A DNA stretch of 64,000 nt from Clostridia bacterium (GTDB lineage: Bacteria > Bacillota > Clostridia > Lachnospirales > Lachnospiraceae), in contig CAJTAK010000002.1 of assembly GCA_910574255.1 (NCBI GenBank), positions 1 to 64,000 on the forward strand, written 5' to 3'. The notes under the pieces were generated by a model. The model searched no databases. It worked only from the letters and a program-made list of their open reading frames with translations, and was not told the DNA's origin. The number at the start of each line of letters is the position of its first letter. Within the stretch, counting starts at the first letter, position 1. A program made the translations under genes and the position numbers. Positions 44,440 through 52,897 of this stretch are shown here, piece by piece.

Positions 44440-44473
44440 AAAAGAAAAAGCACGAAGAACTGATTCTTCGTGC
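44440..44473 (-). terminator. Leader terminator/attenuator before the ABC-F gene
   Basis: GCACGAAGAA (44450-44459) pairs with TTCTTCGTGC (44464-44473); on the minus strand TTTTTCTTTT follows. The nearest upstream minus gene ends ~540 nt away, so this is better placed as an attenuator of the ABC-F gene than as that gene's terminator. Confidence 0.65.
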
Positions 44474-44747
44474 CGCAAATACGCTCCCTCCCGGCAGTAC
44501 GCATTTCCAAAGGCGTATATAAAAACTTATATATGACCTTCTGGCGCTGCCAAGATTATGCATCCATCTGCTATTTTTTATACACTGAAAGAATTCCATT
44601 TCTGCCGGGCATCCTAAGAGCAGCCGCCTTCGCCGCTGTGCTCCTACTCGCTGTTCACTTACCATTGTTTAGCAGAAATAAATAATCATCCTTTCAGCTC
44701 CTTTTCCTGTTCATGAGATCTTATTGAACATTAGCCATTCAATAAGT

Positions 44748-44900
44748 GTACCTTGTGGAACAAAATCCGCCAGTCTCGAAGCGTCCTGCATTCATAGGGT
44801 ACATCTAGAGTATACTTTCTTGAACGAAGTCCGCTGCCCCTCAAAGGAATATACATTCATGTTCCTGCAAGGGTATACCCTCTTAGACAAATCCTGTCCA
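44748..44900. repeat. Degenerate ~63-bp repeats
   Basis: Three loose copies start GTACCTTGTGGAAC (44748), TATACTTTCTTGAAC (44811) and TATACCCTCTTAGAC (44874), each followed by a TCCGC or TCCTG segment. They resemble decayed relatives of the ACTTCGTCC element seen at 58456 and 61923. Nothing else is visible between 44474 and 45011. Confidence 0.4.
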
Positions 44901-45011
44901 TCTCACAAGATATATATTGTAGCTTCTTTAAAATAACAAAAAACAAAACCTGTTGTCAAGTATCTCATATAATTAAAAACATCTTTTCTCCTCGCAATGC
45001 CATGATGCCGA

Positions 45012-45611
45012 TTAAATCCGCTCCTTTAACCCACATACTCCCCGTGTCTCCATAACCAAAAACGAAAGAATCCGGTAAAGAGGCCGATACAGAACAGCAC
45101 AAAGCACCACATTCCCGGCACAGTGAAGGAGGTCAAAATAAAGTCCGGCTCCCCAATAGGCAATTCCTGCCCCCACGCCCCCTGTAACAAAATAGGGGAT
45201 TGCACACAGGAAGCCAAAGCACAGCCCGAAAATCCCCGAAATCATACTCCACAAAATCACAGAATCACTTTTGATGAACAGAACAATCAAAGCAAAAATA
45301 CTCCAGATATAAAGATAACTGATCCACCACATGCCAAATCCATAAAAAAGCCCCTCTAACAGAACAAATGCATAAATAATGGCAAATACCCGTTTCCCAT
45401 AGGTCCGTGTATACAAAATAATCAGAAGCGTTACGATCTCAATATTGGGCAAAAACTGCATCCCCACCTGCCCGGCAAACAGAACCGCAGTCAGCATGGA
45501 CGATACAACCAGCATTTTTGTATTCATCTGCATTCTTGCATTCGTTGGTATTTTTGTATTCATTGGCACTTTTGCATTCGTTGGCATTTTTGCGTTCATC
45601 GGCACCTTCAC
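45012..45611 (-). CDS. ECF transporter S component, probably for cobalamin or a precursor
   Basis: 199 residues with about five to six helices. The helical part starts near MLVVSSMLTAVLFAGQVGMQ. Residues ~2-31 are a hexapeptide repeat (VPMNAK, MPTNAK, VPMNTK, IPTNAR, MQMNTK), mirrored by 18-bp DNA repeats, which makes the start uncertain (GTG 45611 or a later ATG). It follows a DUF4430 gene under a cobalamin riboswitch; shared EcfAAT energising subunits are not in the window. Confidence 0.82.
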   Translation of the reverse strand: MKVPMNAKMPTNAKVPMNTKIPTNARMQMNTKMLVVSSMLTAVLFAGQVGMQFLPNIEIVTLLIILYTRTYGKRVFAIIYAFVLLEGLFYGFGMWWISYLYIWSIFALIVLFIKSDSVILWSMISGIFGLCFGFLCAIPYFVTGGVGAGIAYWGAGLYFDLLHCAGNVVLCAVLYRPLYRILSFLVMETRGVCGLKERI

Positions 45612-45612
45612 C

Positions 45613-46017
45613 TCAATATCCTTCGGTAAGCGTCAGCTCAAACACATCTCCATCCTCAATGGGTGTCTGGGTGGCAGAGGTATTCACCGTCTCGCCTCCC
45701 TTTGTCAGACACCACCACTGCTGCCTGGATTCCTCCGCCTTTTCACCGTCCACAGTAGTGATAAAAAGACCATAAGGCCCTTCCTCGCCCTCTGCCAGAC
45801 CCTCAGCCTCCAGAACAGCTCCTAAAAATTTCTCATCCGTTGTGTATGTAAATTCCTTCTCACCGGAATCTCCATGAATCACCTTCACCGTAATTTCCTT
45901 TTCCCCAGCCACTCCCTTGGGGGCAAATCTCTGATATCCCAGCGCTGCCAAAAGGCACAGCACCGCCAGAAGCACTGCGGTAATTAAAATTGCTTTTTTA
46001 TCCTTTTTCATTTCCAT
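45613..46017 (-). CDS. DUF4430 (transcobalamin-like) membrane-anchored protein
   Basis: 134 residues: N-terminal anchor helix ~9-28, then an extracellular DUF4430 domain (FLGAVLEAEGLAEGEEGPYG, QQWWCLTKGGETVN, PIEDGDVFELTLTEGY). DUF4430 resembles the C-terminal domain of transcobalamin. The riboswitch just upstream supports a role in capturing corrinoid for the ECF transporter encoded 1 nt downstream. Confidence 0.85.
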   Translation of the reverse strand: MEMKKDKKAILITAVLLAVLCLLAALGYQRFAPKGVAGEKEITVKVIHGDSGEKEFTYTTDEKFLGAVLEAEGLAEGEEGPYGLFITTVDGEKAEESRQQWWCLTKGGETVNTSATQTPIEDGDVFELTLTEGY

Positions 46018-46078
46018 CCTCCTGATAGCAAAATCAAATAAGGCGCACTTGTTATTGCACCATGTAAGAGCCTTAACT

Positions 46079-46133
46079 ACCTTAATTCACACATGTTCTT
46101 TGTGCATGCAGGGATGCCTGCAGGGTATGACTA
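46079..46133 (-). repeat. Single copy related to the 51-bp unit
   Basis: TTAATTCACACATG...TGTGCATG then GGGATGCCTGCAGGGTAT, the same two-hairpin order as the 42.2-kb array. It lies between the riboswitch terminator and the DUF4430 gene. Confidence 0.5.
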
Positions 46134-46174
46134 CATAAACATAAAAAAACAGACCTGCAAATGACAGACCTGCA

Positions 46175-46223
46175 CAAAAAACTTCGTCCGGAATGCCTGG
46201 CCTTGCAAGGAAGCTTCATTCCG
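46175..46223 (-). terminator. Riboswitch expression-platform terminator
   Basis: On the minus strand GGAATG (46217-46222 side) pairs with CATTCC (46190-46195 side), followed by GGACGAAG and TTTTTT. Directly 3' of the cobalamin aptamer, so ligand binding would end transcription. Confidence 0.75.
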
Positions 46224-46340
46224 CCTGCCTTTGGTAACCTGGCTTTAGAGGACAGCACATGTCCTGCTCACAGTGACCGCATCGCTTAGGATTCCCACCT
46301 AATTCCCCTCGGACAAGCTCGAATATGCTGTTATCTTAGC
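46224..46340 (-). promoter_or_regulatory. Cobalamin (adenosylcobalamin-type) riboswitch
   Basis: The minus strand has the conserved core in order: GGGGAATTAGGTGGGAATCC, then GCGATGCGGTCACTGTGA, then GCCAGGTTACC (the B12-box region). These match the GGTG-GAATCC, CGGTCACTGT and AGCCAGG-TACC landmarks of cobalamin riboswitches. It controls the DUF4430/ECF S-component genes. Confidence 0.9.
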
Positions 46341-46531
46341 ATTGGAAATAGATTCTGTCAAGCCGTATACCGATAACCGGAGGATCATCCCAATTGCCGC
46401 CAGGTTTCCCATCACGCTACTTTTTTAACCAACATTTCCCCCAACTCCATTGTAATCCGTCTGAAATTCATCCATACTATAACCAGACACAAAACCTTAT
46501 AAAAAGAAAAACGAAAGGAATAAAGCTTGCC

Positions 46532-47653
46532 ATGAAAGAACTGAACATCGGCCGCATACTGATTGAGAACCGGCGCAAACGAGGCATTACCCAGGAGGAT
46601 TTGGCCGAATACATGGGCGTATCCAAGGCCTCCGTCTCCAAATGGGAGACAGCCACCACCTACCCCGACATCACCCTGCTCCCCCGCCTGGCAACCTTTT
46701 TCAACATTACCATTGACGAGCTTATTGGCTACGAGCCCCAGATGACCCGGGCGGATATCCGCAGGCTGTACCGGCAGATTTCCCTGGATTTTTCCACCCG
46801 TCCCTTTGAAGAGGTTCTGGCCCGCTGCCGGGAGATCGCAGAAAAATACTTCTCCTGTACCCCGCTGCTGTTTCAGCTTGGCTGCCTCTATGCGAATCAC
46901 TGTATGCTCGCAAAAACCCCGGAGGAACGAAATGCTGTCCTTGAGGAAGCCCATGCGCTGTTTCTTCGGGTAAAGCAGGAAAGCGATGAGGTAACACTCT
47001 CCTCCCAAGCCCTTGCCATGGAAGCCTTCTGCCTGCTTCAGCTAGGAAGAGGTGCGGAAGTAATTGAGCTGCTTGCACCCTCCCTAGAGCCCCGGATAGC
47101 ACCGGATGCACTGCTGTCCTCCGCCTATCTGATAACCGGAAATAAGGAGGAGGCACGCCGCACCCTCCAGGCAGGCATTTACCAGAGCGTCCTGGAGCTT
47201 TTAAACCTCCTGCTCCCCTATTTGTCCTTGTGTGAAGCAGATTCCGATGCTTTCGAGAAAACCTGTGACCGCTCCCTTGCCATTGCCGAAGCCTTTGAGC
47301 TTAAAGAGCTGCACCCCAGCGTCCTGCTGACCCTCTATCTGACCCTTGCCCAGGAAGCCATGCGGTGCAAGGACAAGGAACAGGCCCTTACCATGCTGAA
47401 GCGCTATACGAATCTGGCGGTGTCAGATATCTATCCCCTTAAGCTTCACGGAGATTCCTATTTTGATCTTCTGGAGGACTGGGTGGAAGAAATGCTTCCA
47501 CTGGGAAGCGATCTCCCCAGAGCGGAGGCCATGGTGCGAAAAAGCATCCGGGAATCCGTCTCCGAAAACCCGGTATTTGCCCCTCTCTTTGAGAACCAGG
47601 CATTTCAATCACTGCTTTTGAAGCTGAAGAATAACGAGGAGGTTCCCACATGA
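46532..47653 (+). CDS. XRE-family regulator with helical-repeat C-terminus
   Basis: 373 residues from ATG 46532. HTH_3 domain ~5-60 (ITQEDLAEYMGVSKASVSKW). The rest is helical, TPR-like (LFQLGCLYANHCMLAKTPEE, ALAMEAFCLLQLGRGAEVIE), the usual peptide- or protein-sensing part. It overlaps the following ABC ATPase gene by 4 nt, so it likely controls and is co-made with that exporter. Confidence 0.88.
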   Translation: MKELNIGRILIENRRKRGITQEDLAEYMGVSKASVSKWETATTYPDITLLPRLATFFNITIDELIGYEPQMTRADIRRLYRQISLDFSTRPFEEVLARCREIAEKYFSCTPLLFQLGCLYANHCMLAKTPEERNAVLEEAHALFLRVKQESDEVTLSSQALAMEAFCLLQLGRGAEVIELLAPSLEPRIAPDALLSSAYLITGNKEEARRTLQAGIYQSVLELLNLLLPYLSLCEADSDAFEKTCDRSLAIAEAFELKELHPSVLLTLYLTLAQEAMRCKDKEQALTMLKRYTNLAVSDIYPLKLHGDSYFDLLEDWVEEMLPLGSDLPRAEAMVRKSIRESVSENPVFAPLFENQAFQSLLLKLKNNEEVPT

Positions 47654-48558
47654 ATGCGATCACCATGCAGCAGGTATCCAAAGCCTACACACCAAAAAAA
47701 CGGGCCGTGGATTCCCTGAACATTACCCTGGAAAAAGGCGAGGTCTTCGGCTTTTTAGGACCCAACGGCGCAGGAAAAACCACCACCGTCAAGCTGTTGA
47801 ACGGTATGCTGCTGCCAACAGAAGGAAATTTAAGCGTCTTTGGCCTGGACCCCGGGAAGAATCCGGAGCAGCTTCACGCCCTGGCCGGTGTGGTCACGGA
47901 GCATGCCCAGATGTACCAGCATCTGACCGGGCTTGAAAATCTCGTATTTTACGGAACCCTTTTCGGCCTGGGAGCAGGAGAAAGCCGGAAGCGGGCTTTG
48001 CATCTTCTGGAACAATTGGAATTATCGGAGGCAGGAGATCAGAAGCTTGCCGCCTACTCCACCGGTATGCGCCAGAGGCTTTCTCTGGCCCGGGCCCTTA
48101 TCCATCGGCCCCAGATCTTATTTCTCGATGAGCCTACCTCCGGCCTTGACCCGGAAAGCGCCCAGAATGTCCATACCATGATACGCCGCCTTGCAAAGGA
48201 CCAGGGCATCACCGTATTTCTCTGTACCCATCAGCTCCGCTATGCCCAGGAGATCTGTACACGCTATGGGCTGATGGATGAGGGGCGGCTCATTGCAGAA
48301 GGAACCCTGAAAAGCCTTTGCACCTCCGTGTGTCCCGGGATTACCTTGAAGCTGAAAGCCAGAAATATTCCCTCCCACCTTCCCTTGCGTGAAACAAAGG
48401 CCATGACCTATGAGGCAGATATCCGGTCCGAGGAAGAGATTCCCTCTCTGGTGCGGCAGATTGTGGAGGCAGGCGGGGAAGTTTATCACGTTTCGGCCCA
48501 GCTTCCCACCCTGGAAGACATTTATTTTACCTTAACAAGAAAGGAGGCTGCAAAATGA
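47650..48558 (+). CDS. ABC transporter ATP-binding protein
   Basis: 302 residues: Walker A LGPNGAGKTTT, signature YSTGMRQRLSLA, Walker B ILFLDEPTSGLDP, plus a C-terminal ~80-residue regulatory extension. It overlaps its permease gene by 4 nt. The type fits drug, peptide or sodium (NatA-like) exporters. Confidence 0.92.
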   Translation: MNAITMQQVSKAYTPKKRAVDSLNITLEKGEVFGFLGPNGAGKTTTVKLLNGMLLPTEGNLSVFGLDPGKNPEQLHALAGVVTEHAQMYQHLTGLENLVFYGTLFGLGAGESRKRALHLLEQLELSEAGDQKLAAYSTGMRQRLSLARALIHRPQILFLDEPTSGLDPESAQNVHTMIRRLAKDQGITVFLCTHQLRYAQEICTRYGLMDEGRLIAEGTLKSLCTSVCPGITLKLKARNIPSHLPLRETKAMTYEADIRSEEEIPSLVRQIVEAGGEVYHVSAQLPTLEDIYFTLTRKEAAK

Positions 48559-49343
48559 CACAGCCAATGACTGCCATTATCAAAAAGGATATACAAAGCA
48601 TCACTGCAAACAGAAGGATGTTTTCTACTCTGCTTATCGTGCCCATTATGCTGTCCGTATTTATTCCCACGGTATTTATTCTGGTATTTCACTTTGTGCC
48701 GCAGGAAAGCAATGATTTGGAACAGCTCTTAAGGCTCCTTCCGGCTGCCTTTGAGGGCGGAGATTTATCACGAAATGTTATCTATCTTTTGCTGAACTTT
48801 ATCCTGCCGGTATTTTTTCTCATTATCCCCATTATGGCGGCTACGGTTATGTCAGCCACTTCCTTTGTGGGGGAGAAGGAAAAAAAGACCCTGGAAACCC
48901 TTTTGTATTGTCCCCTGTCCCTAAAACAGATTTTCCGTTCTAAGGTACTGGCCTCATTTCTGCTCAGTATGCTTGTGTCCGGCATCTCCTTTGTGGTAAT
49001 GCTTGCCGTGCTGGAGACGGAAGCAATGCTTATCACCGGCGGCTTTGTGCTGCCCGATGTGAAATGGGCGCTGATTCTCCTTCTGGTATCGCCGGCTATC
49101 TCCCTTATTGCTATTACGCTGATTGTACGAGGATCTGCCAAATCCCAGAGCATGGAGGATGCTCAGCAGCATGCCCTGTTCCTGCTGCTCCCCGTTCTTG
49201 GGCTTCTAATCAGCCAGTTTACCGGCGTTCTGTTTGTCAGCGCCTTTCTGCTCCTTGGATTAGGGCTTGTCTGCGCTTTGCTTGCGGCCTGGCTTTTACA
49301 AAGATCTGTGAAAGGGTTTCGGTATGAGACGCTTTTGAAATAG
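48555..49343 (+). CDS. ABC-2-type permease (NatB-like)
   Basis: 262 residues with six helices. GEKEKKTLETLLYCPLSLKQ is the conserved cytosolic segment of ABC-2 permeases. Third gene of the XRE-ABC operon. Confidence 0.88.
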   Translation: MTQPMTAIIKKDIQSITANRRMFSTLLIVPIMLSVFIPTVFILVFHFVPQESNDLEQLLRLLPAAFEGGDLSRNVIYLLLNFILPVFFLIIPIMAATVMSATSFVGEKEKKTLETLLYCPLSLKQIFRSKVLASFLLSMLVSGISFVVMLAVLETEAMLITGGFVLPDVKWALILLLVSPAISLIAITLIVRGSAKSQSMEDAQQHALFLLLPVLGLLISQFTGVLFVSAFLLLGLGLVCALLAAWLLQRSVKGFRYETLLK

Positions 49344-49474
49344 AAATAAGCAAGGCAGGAAAACCGCCTAAAGTGTTGCCACCCCTTTGAATTTGAATTA
49401 TAAATGCAACCATAAATCATGTTTCCGGAAAACTATCTGGATGATTTTGAAAAACAGTATCTCGGAGCATACAT

Positions 49475-49500
49475 GCAAAAAGCCCGGTTTTCACCGGGCA
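49475..49500 (-). terminator. Terminator of the dipeptide/nickel-type ABC operon
   Basis: GCCCGGT (49482-49488) pairs with ACCGGGC (49493-49499); on the minus strand CTTTTTGC follows, just after the last stop at 49509. Confidence 0.75.
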
Positions 49501-49508
49501 GTTGCCAT

Positions 49509-50276
49509 TTATGGCAATGGCAAAATTGCCTGTAAAAGACTTCTGGTATAAGATTCCTTAGGATCCCTCACTATTTCTTCTGAAATTCCCTGTTCCACAC
49601 ATACCCCGTCCTTCATAACCAAAAGCCGATCGCAAAAGCCTGCGGCAAGAGCCAGATCATGTGTCACAAAAAGTATCGTCAAAGCCAGTTCCTGTTTCAG
49701 GCTCTTCAACAGTCTCATCACCTGTGCCTGCACGGAAACGTCTAGAGCGCTGGTAATTTCATCACAGAGCAAAATCTTTGGTTCAGCCGCCAATGCCCTT
49801 GCGATAGCCATTCTCTGGCACTGTCCTCCGCTTATCTGACCCGGATACTTCTCTGCCTGTTCCGGGGTTAGTCCCACCATCCGGATTAACGCTTCTCTTC
49901 TCTCATCCAAAGCCGCCCCGCTCATTCCTCCTATCTGCCTCAGCACGTCATCTATGGCTGTCTTCAATATCATCCGGGGATTAAAGGAACGGACCGCATC
50001 CTGAAAAATCATCTGCATGCTGCCGCATATTGTTTCTGTCCTCTCCCCGGTTATATCCCTGCCTTCCAGAAGAATCCCCCCCTTGTCAGCCTTTTCCAGA
50101 CAGGCAATCTGCCGCAGAAGAGTACTCTTGCCGCTCCCGCTCTCTCCTATAATTCCCACCGCCTCACCAGGAGCAGCATAAAAGCTTATATCATTTACTG
50201 CATAAATCCTTTTTCCGTTTTTCACATAGGTTTTTTCCAGATTCCGGACCTCCAGAATAAATTTTCTTTCCTTCAT
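49509..50276 (-). CDS. Dipeptide/nickel-type ABC importer ATPase (DppF/NikE-like)
   Basis: 255 residues from ATG 50274-50276, overlapping the previous stop. Walker A GESGSGKSTLL, signature ISGGQCQRMAIA, Walker B ILLCDEITSALD. One of two ATPases of the importer. Confidence 0.9.
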   Translation of the reverse strand: MKERKFILEVRNLEKTYVKNGKRIYAVNDISFYAAPGEAVGIIGESGSGKSTLLRQIACLEKADKGGILLEGRDITGERTETICGSMQMIFQDAVRSFNPRMILKTAIDDVLRQIGGMSGAALDERREALIRMVGLTPEQAEKYPGQISGGQCQRMAIARALAAEPKILLCDEITSALDVSVQAQVMRLLKSLKQELALTILFVTHDLALAAGFCDRLLVMKDGVCVEQGISEEIVRDPKESYTRSLLQAILPLP

Positions 50277-51058
50277 ATTCTCTCTCCAAGAACCGGAACC
50301 GCCTCTATCAATCTTTTTGTATAAGGATGACTTGGCTCTGTCAGCACTTTCTTTGTTTCCCCACATTCTACCATCTCCCCCCGAAACATGATCCCTATCC
50401 TGTCCGCCATTTGGGCCGCCACTCCCAAATTATGGGTAACCAGAATCATTGCACACCCTGTAAGCCTGCGCATATGCAATAATTCTTCAATCGCCTGCTT
50501 CTGCATTCTGACATCCAGAGCGCTTGTGGGCTCATCCGCCAGCAAAAGGCGGGGGCCTAAAAGAACTGCAGCAGCAATAGCAATACGCTGGTTCATTCCC
50601 CCGCTCATTTCATAGGGACATGAATTTAAAATTTCTTCCCCGTCCGGAAGCCCAAGCTTCTCAAAACATTCCATGATTTCCTTATAGGAATCTTTTCCAT
50701 GAAACCTGTTATGGCTTTTCAACATCTGTGCAAACTGTTTTTTATAACTCCGAATTGGATTGAACGCTGCTCCCGAATTCTGGAATATCATTGTAATCTC
50801 TGTCCCCATAAGGGCATTCCTCTCCCTTTGAGACATTGCTGTCAAATTTTTGCCCGCATAACATATTTTTCCTTCCGTCACCGTAATTCCCGTACCCGGA
50901 AGACCGAGAATCCCATTCAGAAGACTGGTTTTCCCGCTCCCGCTTTCCCCCGCCAAAGCCAGAATCTCTCCCTCAAATATCTTCAGGCTAATGTCCTTCA
51001 CAACTTCACTTTGATAAGAAAGGCTTACATGCTCCAATTCCAATAAACAATCATCCAT
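50273..51058 (-). CDS. Dipeptide/nickel-type ABC importer ATPase (DppD/NikD-like)
   Basis: 261 residues from ATG 51056-51058, overlapping the permease stop by 8 nt. Walker A GESGSGKTSLL, signature MSGGMNQRIAIA, Walker B LLLADEPTSALD. The short C-terminus ends without the longer oligopeptide-transporter FeS extension. Confidence 0.9.
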   Translation of the reverse strand: MDDCLLELEHVSLSYQSEVVKDISLKIFEGEILALAGESGSGKTSLLNGILGLPGTGITVTEGKICYAGKNLTAMSQRERNALMGTEITMIFQNSGAAFNPIRSYKKQFAQMLKSHNRFHGKDSYKEIMECFEKLGLPDGEEILNSCPYEMSGGMNQRIAIAAAVLLGPRLLLADEPTSALDVRMQKQAIEELLHMRRLTGCAMILVTHNLGVAAQMADRIGIMFRGEMVECGETKKVLTEPSHPYTKRLIEAVPVLGERI

Positions 51059-51890
51059 CTTTTCTTCCAGTATCGGCCAAATCCCGAATCGCATCTCCCA
51101 AACAATTAAATATAACAACAGTTAAGACAACAGCCCCTGCCGGAGCAAGAACAGCCCAGGGCGCAAGCTGCATATACCCTCTGGCTTCATTAATCATAGA
51201 CCCCCACTCCGCCTTAGGCGGAATCACCCCCACTCCCAGAAAGGAAAGTCCGGCAATCCCTATCATCGTATTCCCTATCTGGGTTGCTGCCGTCACCAGC
51301 AGCGGACCGGCAATATTGGGAAAAATATGACGCAGCAGCAGTTTTCCTCCACTACAGCCCGAAAATCTGGCTGCCGCCACATAAGCCTCCTTTTTCACTC
51401 TCAGAACCGCACTTCTCGCCAGTCTTGCATATAGCGTCCAACTTGTAATTCCAAGGGCAAGCAGCGCATTTCTCAAACCGCCCCCAAGGAGTCCGGCTAC
51501 CGCAATAGCCAAAACCATCTGGGGAAAGGCAAGCATCACATCTGCTACCCGCATAATGATCTCATCTACCAGCCCTTCATAGTAGCCGCAGAGCATTCCA
51601 AGCAGCGTTCCAAGCACAAAGGAAATTCCTACCAGAGTAATTGCAGAAAACACGGATACCGGTGCACCGGATAATACCCTGGACAAAACACAGCGCCCAA
51701 GCTCATCTGTCCCTAGGGGAAACTCCTTACAAGGAGCTTTTTTCATAAAACCTGCATTTGTCCTGGCAGGATCATTAGGGGAAAGCAACGGCGCAAATGC
51801 GCTGGTTAGCAGCAGAAGCGCAGCAAGAATCAAAAACAGATACACCTGAGTTTCCGCCCTTTTGCCAAAAAGGAATCGCTTCTTCATCAT
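51051..51890 (-). CDS. Dipeptide/nickel-type ABC permease (DppC/NikC-like)
   Basis: 279 residues, about six helices, N-terminal OppC-like segment, and the EAA-type loop RFSGCSGGKLLLRHIFPNIA. LGTDELGRCVLSRVLSG is the typical family signature. Overlaps the DppB-like gene by 4 nt. Confidence 0.92.
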   Translation of the reverse strand: MMKKRFLFGKRAETQVYLFLILAALLLLTSAFAPLLSPNDPARTNAGFMKKAPCKEFPLGTDELGRCVLSRVLSGAPVSVFSAITLVGISFVLGTLLGMLCGYYEGLVDEIIMRVADVMLAFPQMVLAIAVAGLLGGGLRNALLALGITSWTLYARLARSAVLRVKKEAYVAAARFSGCSGGKLLLRHIFPNIAGPLLVTAATQIGNTMIGIAGLSFLGVGVIPPKAEWGSMINEARGYMQLAPWAVLAPAGAVVLTVVIFNCLGDAIRDLADTGRKDG

Positions 51891-52834
51891 CTCCCCTCCT
51901 CTTTTTCCCAGATTCTGGGATCAAACTTATGATAACACAGATCCGTAATTAAATTCACCAATACAAAAATCAAGGCCATCATCAGTACAAAACCTTGAAT
52001 CACAGGATAATCTCTGGCTGTGATTGCATCCATCATTAATTTACCTGCCCCCGGCCAGAGAAAAATACTCTCCACCACTACACTTCCGGCCATCATAGTT
52101 CCCATAGCCATTCCTGTTATAGTGATAATGGAAATCATAGAATTGTGCAACACATTCCCAAAAAGGACAAAGAATTCTTTTACCCCCCTGGCTCTGGCTC
52201 CCTGAACGTAAGGCTGCTGAAGCTGTTCCAAAACCTCTGCCCGTATCTGCCGGGTAAACTGGCTAAACATGGGAATTGCCAGAGTGGCAGCCGGAAGGAA
52301 AAGTCCTTTAAGGGACTGATTTGCAATAATCGGAAATATCTTTGTACGTACACAGAAAAAATACATCAAAAGAACCGAAATGAGAAAATTCGGCAGGGAA
52401 TTGCCGAGAAAAGTTAAAAGTCCCACAATTCGATCTACGGCATGGTTCTGACGTACAGCACAGCAAATCCCCAAAGGAATCGAAAAAAACAGGGCCGAGC
52501 CCAGGCTTGCAAGTGCCAGAACCGCCGTGTTCTTTAATCCTTTCGCCAGCTTGGTGCTAACGGGAAGTCCATCCTTAAAGGAACTCCCCAGATCTCCCTT
52601 CAGCGCTTTCCCCAGCCAACTCCCGTATTGTACCAAAAACGGACGATTTAATCCCATCTCATCCCGGGCCTGTTCCAATACCTCATCCGTCACGGCAACA
52701 CCTCCGGCGGTCAGTTTTCTCTGAGCCGGATCGCCGGGAGCTATATACATCAATATAAATACCAGAAAGGTCACGCCAAAAAGGATCAAAATTAACTCTG
52801 CCAGTCTTTTTCCTATGTAGCTTCGTATCTTCAT
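51887..52834 (-). CDS. Dipeptide/nickel-type ABC permease (DppB/NikB-like)
   Basis: 315 residues, six helices; VTFLVFILMYIAPGDPAQ and the EAA-type YVQGARARGVKEFFVLFGNV loop are characteristic. Confidence 0.92.
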   Translation of the reverse strand: MKIRSYIGKRLAELILILFGVTFLVFILMYIAPGDPAQRKLTAGGVAVTDEVLEQARDEMGLNRPFLVQYGSWLGKALKGDLGSSFKDGLPVSTKLAKGLKNTAVLALASLGSALFFSIPLGICCAVRQNHAVDRIVGLLTFLGNSLPNFLISVLLMYFFCVRTKIFPIIANQSLKGLFLPAATLAIPMFSQFTRQIRAEVLEQLQQPYVQGARARGVKEFFVLFGNVLHNSMISIITITGMAMGTMMAGSVVVESIFLWPGAGKLMMDAITARDYPVIQGFVLMMALIFVLVNLITDLCYHKFDPRIWEKEEGR

Positions 52835-52857
52835 CTTCCATCACCAAACCCCAGCCA

Positions 52858-52877
52858 GGGGAGCCCAAAGGCTCCCC
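52858..52877 (-). terminator. Hairpin between binding-protein and permease genes
   Basis: GGGGAGCC/GGCTCCCC with a 4-nt loop and no U-run. Such hairpins after a binding-protein gene protect its mRNA and lower permease expression. Confidence 0.65.
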
Positions 52878-52897
52878 CTACCCATGCTGCTGTTATT

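Noticed and set aside
44387-44665. 92-codon ORF in the ABC-F leader
   Set aside because: It spans the terminator hairpin and shows no conserved protein features; treated as leader sequence.
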